This document shows, in pieces, positions 1 to 5,435 of a DNA stretch of 12,065 nucleotides; position 1 is the first letter of the stretch; the number at the start of each line of letters is the position of its first letter. The position numbers and the translations under genes are program-made. Source of the stretch: Terriglobia bacterium (lineage in GTDB: Bacteria > Acidobacteriota > Terriglobia > UBA7540); the NCBI GenBank assembly GCA_030036915.1, contig JASHSC010000007.1, positions 1 through 12,065 on the forward strand, read 5' to 3'. Below the pieces are notes generated by a model. That model had not been told where the DNA came from, made no database searches, and was given only the letters and a program-made list of their open reading frames with translations.

Positions 1-905
1 TGCGGGAAATTTCCGCGCGCGGACTCGCCTATCGGGTGGATTCTTCGAACCTCAACGTCCGGCTGCGACGCAATAAAGTGCGCGCGGAGCTGCTGCCTCT
101 GCTGGCCAAGCAGTACAACCCGGAAATCGTCTCGCTGCTTAACCGATTTGCGGAGCGCGCCCGCGATGACGAAGCCTGCCTCGAACGCCTGGCCCGCGAG
201 CGTGCGCATCCCTGGCGCTTGCGAGAGGGCAGTGAGGAGCGCATTCCCGCTCGGGCTCTGCTGGAGTTCCCGCCTGCCGTGGCGCGCCGGGTTTTGCGGC
301 AGATGCTGATGGCGGTTCGTGGCTCATTGCACAGCCTCACCCACGCGCATATCGAGGCTTTGCGGCACTTCGCGGCCGAGGCACAGAGCGGCAAAGTCCA
401 AACCCTGCCCGGTCGCACGCTGGTTCGCAAAGAGTTTTCCTGGCTGGTGGTGTCGGCGCAGGGCGAGGAGCCTGCCCAGGGGGGGTTTTCCATTCCCGTG
501 ACCATTCCGGGTGAGACGTTGGTTCGTGAGTTGAATTGCACGTTTCATTTCAAAATTCTTAGTCGCGAGGACGCCGGCAAGGGGTATAATTCCAATAAGC
601 TCGAGGCACTTGACCCGCAAAAGTTGCGCGGAGAATTGGTGCTGCGCAACTGGCGGGCGGGGGATAGTTTTTGTACTTTGGGTAGCCGAGGGCGCCGCAA
701 GCTGAAAGAGCTTTTTCGCGAGAGGAAGATCCCGGAGGGCCGGCGGAAGAGTTGGCCCATTTTGGTTTGTGCGGGCGAGATCGTGTGGATGCGAGGATTT
801 CCACCCGGCAGGGAAGCGGCAGCGACGGACCAGACGCGGCAGGTGCTCATCGTGGAGGAGGAAACTATGCGGCCGCCGCAGGCCGCTCGGAAAAAGCCGG
901 TATGA
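1..905 (+). CDS. tilS: tRNA(Ile)-lysidine synthetase TilS, C-terminal part (5' end outside window)
   Basis: TilS uses ATP and lysine to convert the wobble cytidine of tRNA-Ile(CAU) to lysidine in the cytoplasm. The frame is open from base 3, so about 300 C-terminal residues are visible; the N-terminal PP-loop ATPase with its SGGxDS motif lies upstream of the window. The visible part starts with the family's DSSNxNVRLRRNKVR segment followed by a LLPLL helix. It ends with the TilS C-terminal domain: LRNWRAGDSF, the RRKLKELFRERKIP segment and IVWMRGFPPG, which match the usual (R)xGDRFxPxG / KKLxDLFxxxKIP / IVWVxG pattern. GTG and ATG codons inside the frame are not real starts, because homology continues to the window edge. 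The stop overlaps the start of the next gene (ATGA), so the two are translationally coupled. Identification is confident; the start cannot be judged. Confidence 0.93.
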   Translation, partial: REISARGLAYRVDSSNLNVRLRRNKVRAELLPLLAKQYNPEIVSLLNRFAERARDDEACLERLARERAHPWRLREGSEERIPARALLEFPPAVARRVLRQMLMAVRGSLHSLTHAHIEALRHFAAEAQSGKVQTLPGRTLVRKEFSWLVVSAQGEEPAQGGFSIPVTIPGETLVRELNCTFHFKILSREDAGKGYNSNKLEALDPQKLRGELVLRNWRAGDSFCTLGSRGRRKLKELFRERKIPEGRRKSWPILVCAGEIVWMRGFPPGREAAATDQTRQVLIVEEETMRPPQAARKKPV

Positions 906-1480
906 AAAAACGCTCTGCAACCAAACCCAAGAAAAGCCATCCAACTCATCGTGCCAACGACGCTGGCAAGAACCTCAAGATCGTGGTGAGCGAAAAGGAC
1001 ATTCGCAGGCGGGTGCGCGAAATGGCCCGCCAGATCAGCAAGGATTACGCCGGCAAGACCCTGCATGTCGTGGGAATTCTGGAGGATTGCTTCATCTTTA
1101 TGGCGGATCTGGTGCGCGCCCTTACCATTCCCGTGGATTGCTCCTTTGTCCGCTCGCAGGTTCGGGACAGCGATGCCGGCACGCTGCACATGAGGGAGAT
1201 CATGTTTATACCGCCCGTGGAGGCGGCCGATAAAGAGTTGCTGATCGTACAGGGCGTGCTTCAGTCGGGGGTTACGCTGGAACATTTGTGCCGGATGCTG
1301 CTGGCGCAAAGCCCCTCTTCCCTGCGCATCGCCACGCTGCTGGACAAGGCTGACGAGCGAAAGACGGATATTCCGGTGGATTACGCCGGATTCAAGCTTT
1401 CCGGCCGATTCATCGTCGGCTATGGACTTGGAGTCCGGGAGCAGTATCGCAACTTGCCTTTCCTCGCCAAGGTTGCATAA
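902..1480 (+). CDS. hpt: Hypoxanthine phosphoribosyltransferase homologue with degenerate active site
   Basis: 192 residues, HPRT-like over the whole length and in the classic position between tilS and ftsH. A normal HPRT makes IMP/GMP from hypoxanthine/guanine and PRPP. The framework is clear: HVVGIL at 55-60, FIFMADLVR, TLLDK at 145-149, DYAGF at 160-164, and VGYGL...YRNLP at 172-186. The catalytic loops are altered. The LKG loop reads LED (60-62). The SSYG region reads RSQV (84-87). The PRPP motif (V)EDIIDTG reads VQGVLQSG (116-123), losing both metal-binding acidic residues and the general-base Asp. IPD reads LSG, and the Asp of GYGLDY is Gly177. The ATG overlaps the tilS stop (ATGA) and has no Shine-Dalgarno within range, implying coupling. 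I see the fold as HPRT; enzymatic activity is doubtful. A different ligand or a regulatory role towards ftsH is possible. Confidence 0.82.
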   Translation: MKKRSATKPKKSHPTHRANDAGKNLKIVVSEKDIRRRVREMARQISKDYAGKTLHVVGILEDCFIFMADLVRALTIPVDCSFVRSQVRDSDAGTLHMREIMFIPPVEAADKELLIVQGVLQSGVTLEHLCRMLLAQSPSSLRIATLLDKADERKTDIPVDYAGFKLSGRFIVGYGLGVREQYRNLPFLAKVA

Positions 1481-1481
1481 T
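1454..1481 (+). promoter_or_regulatory. Weak candidate promoter for ftsH inside the hpt 3' end
   Basis: TTGCCT (1454-1459), a 16-base spacer, then CATAAT (1476-1481) resembles a sigma-70-type promoter, and the -10-like hexamer is repeated at 1491-1496. It lies 118 bases before the chosen ftsH start. This is pattern matching only; ftsH may instead be read from the tilS-hpt transcript. Confidence 0.25.
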
Positions 1482-1496
1482 GTAAGGTTGCATAAT
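1469..1496 (+). repeat. 15-bp tandem duplication at the hpt stop codon
   Basis: The 13-mer AAGGTTGCATAAT occurs at 1469-1481 and again at 1484-1496, a 15-base period. The first copy encodes the last residues and stop codon of hpt; the second is just downstream. It looks like a replication-slippage duplication, and both copies carry a CATAAT (-10-like) hexamer. Confidence 0.75.
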
Positions 1497-1598
1497 AGAA
1501 GTTCCGGCGGCATGAAGCGAGGGGAAGCTGGGAAGCATCTAAATAAGCGGGGCCAGGGCCCCACTCAGTTCGGTCCGGGGGGAGTAGGAGGGCGGTCC

Positions 1599-3509
1599 GT
1601 GAACTCGGCTGTGAAGAACATCATATTTTGGGTCGTGATGGCGGTTACTGCCCTATTGATTTGGGCGGTGGTGAAATCGAGTACGGGCGATAAGGTTCAG
1701 GCCCTGACTTTCACCCAGTTCATGACGGAGGTCTCGAAGGACAACGTCCGCGATGTGACCATAACGGGCAGCGACGTTTCGGGAACGCTCAAGAAGGACA
1801 ACTCACGCTTTAGCAGCGCCGTTCCCACGAACTATCCCGACCTTTATAAGGAACTGCAAGACAAGAACGTCAACACCACAATTAAGGACAGCTCCGGGTC
1901 GTCCTGGGTGACCTGGCTTGCCAATGGACTTCCTCTGATCCTGATTTTGGCAATCTGGATCTTCATCATGCGCCAAATGCAGTCGGGAGGCAACAAGGCC
2001 TTGTCCTTCGGCAAGAGCCGTGCCCGGCTGCTTTCCACCCAACAGAAGAAAGTGACCTTCAAGGACGTGGCAGGTGTGGAAGAGGCCAAGGAAGAGTTGC
2101 AGGAGATAATTGAATTCCTGCGCGAGCCGCAGAAATTCCAAAAGCTGGGGGGACGAATTCCCAAGGGCGTGCTACTGGTGGGGCCGCCGGGTACGGGCAA
2201 GACTTTGCTGGCGCGCGCCATCGCCGGTGAGGCCAATGTTCCTTTCTTCTCCATCTCCGGCTCGGACTTTGTGGAGATGTTTGTGGGCGTGGGCGCTTCG
2301 CGCGTGCGCGACCTGTTCGAGCAGGGCAAGAAGAATGCTCCGTGCATCATCTTCATTGATGAAATCGACGCCGTGGGCCGGCATCGCGGCGCGGGTCTGG
2401 GCGGCGGACACGATGAGCGCGAGCAGACGCTCAATCAATTGCTCGTGGAAATGGACGGCTTCGAATCGAACGAAGGCGTCATCCTCATCGCCGCTACAAA
2501 CCGGCCTGACGTGCTGGACCCTGCGCTTCTGCGCCCCGGCCGCTTCGACCGCCGCGTGGTGGTGCCGCGGCCAGATGTGGGCGGGCGGGAAGCCATCCTG
2601 AAAGTTCACACCAAGAAAATTCCGTTGGCCGAGGACGTGGATATTTCCGTGCTGGCGCGCGGGACGCCCGGTTTTTCCGGCGCCGACCTGGCGAATCTGA
2701 TTAACGAGGGGGCATTGCTGGCCGCCCGCCAGAATCGCAAGACCGTGATGATGGCCGATTTCGAAACCTCCAAGGACAAAGTGCTCATGGGCGCCGAGCG
2801 CAAATCCATGATCCTGTCCGATGAGGAAAAGCTCAACACGGCTTATCACGAGGCCGGGCACGCGCTGGTGGCCTCTCTGGTTCCCCACGCCGACCCGCTG
2901 CACAAAGTCACCATTATTCCGCGCGGAATGGCTTTGGGCGTCACCATGCAATTGCCCCTCGATGACAAGCACACCTACACGCGTGATTACCTTGAATCGC
3001 AGCTTGCCATTATGATGGGCGGGCGAGCGGCGGAAGAGATTTTCTTGAATCATATTACGACCGGCGCCGGTAACGACATCGAACAGGCCACCGGAGTCGC
3101 CCGCCGCATGGTCTGCGAGTGGGGCATGTCGGATCTTGGGCCGCTGGCATTCGGCAAGAACCAGCAGGAAATCTTCCTGGGGCGCGACCTGGCGACGCAG
3201 CGCGACTTCAGCGAAGACACAGCCATCAAGATTGACCAGGAAGTGAAAAAATTCGTGAGCACGGGTTACGCCCGCGCGCACGAAGCCCTCACTACCAACC
3301 GCGAAGTCCTGGTGCGCATTGCGGAAGCCCTGCTGGTACGCGAAGTGCTCGACGCCAGCGAAGTGAAACTGCTGATAGAAGGCAAGCCTTTGCCTGAACT
3401 CGTCCGCCTCAAACCACCATTGCCGCCTTCGGAGACGGTGCAGGTGCTCAAACCGCAGCCCTCGCCGCCCTCCGGCCTTCCGCCGCGCGAGCGTCCCCAG
3501 CCGGCGTGA
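1599..3509 (+). CDS. ftsH: ATP-dependent membrane zinc metalloprotease FtsH
   Basis: 636-residue membrane-anchored AAA+ protease that degrades misfolded membrane proteins and short-lived regulators, working as a hexamer with its domains in the cytoplasm. Visible in order: TM1 about 7-25; a periplasmic domain; TM2 about 108-127; Walker A GPPGTGKT at 195-202; the pore-loop FVG at 228-230; Walker B with D254-E255; ATNRPD at 299-304 followed by the RPGRFDR second-region motif; the zinc site HEAGH at 417-421 with the third ligand D493 in GNDIEQAT; and a proline-rich tail of about 30 residues. All catalytic residues are present. The GTG at 1599 was chosen because AGGAGGG (1586-1592) lies 6 bases upstream and the protein then starts MNSAVKN, directly before TM1 as in relatives. 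An in-frame ATG at 1512 would add 29 low-complexity residues and has a poor ribosome site. It follows hpt by 118 bases. Confidence 0.98.
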   Translation: MNSAVKNIIFWVVMAVTALLIWAVVKSSTGDKVQALTFTQFMTEVSKDNVRDVTITGSDVSGTLKKDNSRFSSAVPTNYPDLYKELQDKNVNTTIKDSSGSSWVTWLANGLPLILILAIWIFIMRQMQSGGNKALSFGKSRARLLSTQQKKVTFKDVAGVEEAKEELQEIIEFLREPQKFQKLGGRIPKGVLLVGPPGTGKTLLARAIAGEANVPFFSISGSDFVEMFVGVGASRVRDLFEQGKKNAPCIIFIDEIDAVGRHRGAGLGGGHDEREQTLNQLLVEMDGFESNEGVILIAATNRPDVLDPALLRPGRFDRRVVVPRPDVGGREAILKVHTKKIPLAEDVDISVLARGTPGFSGADLANLINEGALLAARQNRKTVMMADFETSKDKVLMGAERKSMILSDEEKLNTAYHEAGHALVASLVPHADPLHKVTIIPRGMALGVTMQLPLDDKHTYTRDYLESQLAIMMGGRAAEEIFLNHITTGAGNDIEQATGVARRMVCEWGMSDLGPLAFGKNQQEIFLGRDLATQRDFSEDTAIKIDQEVKKFVSTGYARAHEALTTNREVLVRIAEALLVREVLDASEVKLLIEGKPLPELVRLKPPLPPSETVQVLKPQPSPPSGLPPRERPQPA

Positions 3510-3512
3510 GCG

Positions 3513-3524
3513 AACTTCGAAGTT
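3513..3524. repeat. Perfect 12-bp palindrome after ftsH
   Basis: AACTTCGAAGTT directly follows the ftsH stop codon. It is self-complementary with no loop and no T-tract, so it is more like a protein-binding dyad than a terminator. It may be chance; no role is assigned. Confidence 0.35.
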
Positions 3525-3647
3525 GACGAAAGTGCCTTGCCCCCTGGAATAAATTTGCTTGCCAGCGCAATTTTCGGATCTTGACTTTCGGTGCACGCGG
3601 GATTTCCGAGTCCCCTTTTTCCCCAAGCAATTTTGCCCTTGCAGGAC

Positions 3648-3653
3648 TATACT
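3648..3653 (+). promoter_or_regulatory. Possible -10 element upstream of glpF
   Basis: TATACT lies 46 bases before the glpF start in the 189-base ftsH-glpF spacer, which is locally more AT-rich than the genes. No convincing -35 sits 16-18 bases upstream. A TTGACT at 3581-3586 is too far from this hexamer to pair with it. The call is weak. Confidence 0.25.
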
Positions 3654-3698
3654 CTTGCCCATCCCAGTGGCGTAATAACTTACAAATGGAGGGGGCGC

Positions 3699-4415
3699 AT
3701 GAACACGTTTATGGCGGAGTTGGTGGGGACCTTGCTTCTGGTTCTGTTGGGGGATGGAGTAGTGGCCGCGGTGCTGTTGAGCAAATCCAAGGCCCAGAAT
3801 TCCGGCTGGATCGTGATCAGCACGGGGTGGGGTTTGGCGGTGGCATTTGGCGTCTATGCTTCGGGACGGATTAGCGGTGGGCATTTGAACCCGGCGGTCA
3901 CGCTGGGTCTGGCATCGATCGGCAAGTTTCCCTGGAGCGAGGTCCCCAAGTACCTGGCCGCGCAATTTGTGGGAGGCTTCATTGGCGCCATCGTGGTGTG
4001 GCTCGCCTATCTGGCGCATTGGGGAGGAACGGAGGACAAGGCCGCAAAACTCGCCGTATTCTCCACCGCTCCGGCCATTCGCAACTATCCGTTGAACCTG
4101 CTCACGGAGGCCATCGGGACTTTCATCCTGGTGTTCGGCATACTTGCCATCGTCGCCAACGCGCCGAGCGGCCAGAGCGCCTGGGTGGGAATCCTTGTGG
4201 GACTTCTCATCCTGTCCATCGGACTTTCGCTGGGCGGGCCCACGGGATTTGCCATTAACCCCGCGCGCGACCTCGCGCCGCGCATTGCTCATGCCTTGCT
4301 GCCCATTCCGGGTAAAGGCAGCTCCGATTGGGGGTATTGCTGGGTGCCGATAGTTGGCCCGATCATCGGCGGAATCCTTGGCGCGGTCGTTTATGCGCAG
4401 ATCTTTGGGGCATAA
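3699..4415 (+). CDS. glpF: Glycerol uptake facilitator (MIP/aquaglyceroporin family)
   Basis: 238-residue channel of the major intrinsic protein family, passing glycerol and other small polyols across the inner membrane. Six hydrophobic segments are evident. The two half-helix signatures are GGHLNPAVTLG (NPA at 64-66) and GFAINPARDLAP (NPAR at 187-190, then D191). The Asp after NPAR is a mark of glycerol facilitators rather than water-only aquaporins. The selectivity-filter positions read W44, F184 and R190, equivalent to W48/F200/R206 of E. coli GlpF. At 238 residues it is shorter than E. coli GlpF (281). ATG 3699 was chosen because GGAGG (3688-3692) precedes it by 6 bases and the protein then begins at TM1. 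Upstream codons would add a segment unlike the family. folP follows after 18 bases, so the two may share a transcript. No glpK or glpD is nearby. Confidence 0.93.
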   Translation: MNTFMAELVGTLLLVLLGDGVVAAVLLSKSKAQNSGWIVISTGWGLAVAFGVYASGRISGGHLNPAVTLGLASIGKFPWSEVPKYLAAQFVGGFIGAIVVWLAYLAHWGGTEDKAAKLAVFSTAPAIRNYPLNLLTEAIGTFILVFGILAIVANAPSGQSAWVGILVGLLILSIGLSLGGPTGFAINPARDLAPRIAHALLPIPGKGSSDWGYCWVPIVGPIIGGILGAVVYAQIFGA

Positions 4416-4433
4416 GTAGAAGCTCGTGTAACC

Positions 4434-5381
4434 ATGACCCCCCGGGCAAACCTTGATATCACGATCCGTGGGCGCAAGGTGGCGCTCGGTGAGCGCACCC
4501 TGATTATGGGCGTGCTCAACGTCACTCCGGATTCCTTCTCCGACGGTGGCCGTTACCTCGATCCCGCTCGGGCCATCGCCCAGGGTCTTCAGCTTGCCGG
4601 GCAGGGCGCCGATTGGATCGACGTAGGTGGAGAGTCCACCCGGCCGGGCGCTCAGCCCGTTTCCGCCGTGGAGGAACTGCGGCGCGTGCTTCCCGTCATT
4701 CGCGGCCTTCGACGCAAGTTGCCGGACATCCCCATTTCCATTGACACCACCAAGGCGGAAGTCGCCGAACAGGCATGCGAGGCGGGTGCGGACATTGTGA
4801 ACGACGTCAGCGGTCTGCGCTTCGATGCGGGGCTCGCGGATGTGGCGCGGCGGCGCGGCACGCCCTTGATCCTGATGCACCTGCGCGGCCGGCCCGCCAC
4901 CATGCAGCGTGGGCCCTTCGCGCGCGACATCTGGCTCACGATCTCGCGTGAGCTCGATCGCTCCATTCGCAGGGCCCTCGCCGCCGGAGTGCCTCGCTCG
5001 CAGCTCATCCTCGATCCCGGACTGGGCTTCGGCAAGGCCCGGCGGCAAAACTATGAGATCCTCTCCGCTCTGGACCGGCTTCGCCATTTCCGCCTTCCCA
5101 TCCTTCTGGGCGCCTCGCGAAAGTCCTTCGTGCAGGCGATTGTCGCAGGCGAAGAGCCGGAGCGAATGCCGCGCGCGGGAGCGCATTACTGGCCCATGGG
5201 AGCTGCTGCCCGTCGGATTTCCGGGCGCGATGTAAGAAGCAAAAGCGATTTGGCGACAGGTGATGCCGCCGCCGTGACGGTTGCCATTCTGGGCGGCGCT
5301 CACGTTGTGCGCGTTCATGAGCCCGCAGCCATCCTCCCCGCAGTGCGCGTGGCTGACGCCGTGCTCGCGGCGCTGCCTTAG
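4434..5381 (+). CDS. folP: Dihydropteroate synthase
   Basis: 315 residues. It condenses p-aminobenzoate with 6-hydroxymethyl-dihydropterin pyrophosphate in folate synthesis and is the sulfonamide target; cytoplasmic TIM barrel. Visible: MGVLNVTPDSFSDGG around N29 (flexible loop 1 and pyrophosphate site); IDVGGESTRPG around D63-G72 (loop 2); SIDTTKAEVA; NDVSGL; LMHLRGRPATMQ; DPGLGFGK beginning at D194; GASRKSF (the pterin-binding Lys and Ser region); and HVVRVHE near the end. It is somewhat longer than typical bacterial FolP (about 260-285). Much of the excess appears to be a stretch of roughly 27 residues between the RKSF helix and the LATGDAAAV segment, where relatives have a short RL-G-LAA link. 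The start ATG has no strong ribosome site but fits the N-terminus of the family. It follows glpF by 18 bases. In acidobacteria folP is often next to ftsH, so glpF looks like the added gene. Confidence 0.96.
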   Translation: MTPRANLDITIRGRKVALGERTLIMGVLNVTPDSFSDGGRYLDPARAIAQGLQLAGQGADWIDVGGESTRPGAQPVSAVEELRRVLPVIRGLRRKLPDIPISIDTTKAEVAEQACEAGADIVNDVSGLRFDAGLADVARRRGTPLILMHLRGRPATMQRGPFARDIWLTISRELDRSIRRALAAGVPRSQLILDPGLGFGKARRQNYEILSALDRLRHFRLPILLGASRKSFVQAIVAGEEPERMPRAGAHYWPMGAAARRISGRDVRSKSDLATGDAAAVTVAILGGAHVVRVHEPAAILPAVRVADAVLAALP

Positions 5382-5435
5382 CTTGTGTTCTCGCCGGCCT
5401 TTCTGTTCGCTCTGTTCGTCGATTATCATGTGAGG

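Noticed and set aside
545..1564. Open - strand frame opposite tilS and hpt
   Set aside because: It is the antisense of two well-supported genes and has no coherent motifs.
1422..1598. Longer ftsH start points upstream of 1599 (near 1422, or ATG 1512)
   Set aside because: The extra sequence is low-complexity and the far start overlaps hpt. The GTG at 1599 has a strong, well-spaced Shine-Dalgarno and gives the usual N-terminus just before TM1.
3581..3609. TTGACT as the -35 of a glpF promoter
   Set aside because: No acceptable -10 lies 16-18 bases downstream; the nearest good hexamer (TATACT) is about 60 bases further on.
3591..3698. Longer glpF start upstream of ATG 3699
   Set aside because: The added residues include the promoter-like spacer and do not resemble the family. 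ATG 3699 has a clear ribosome site and begins at the first membrane helix.
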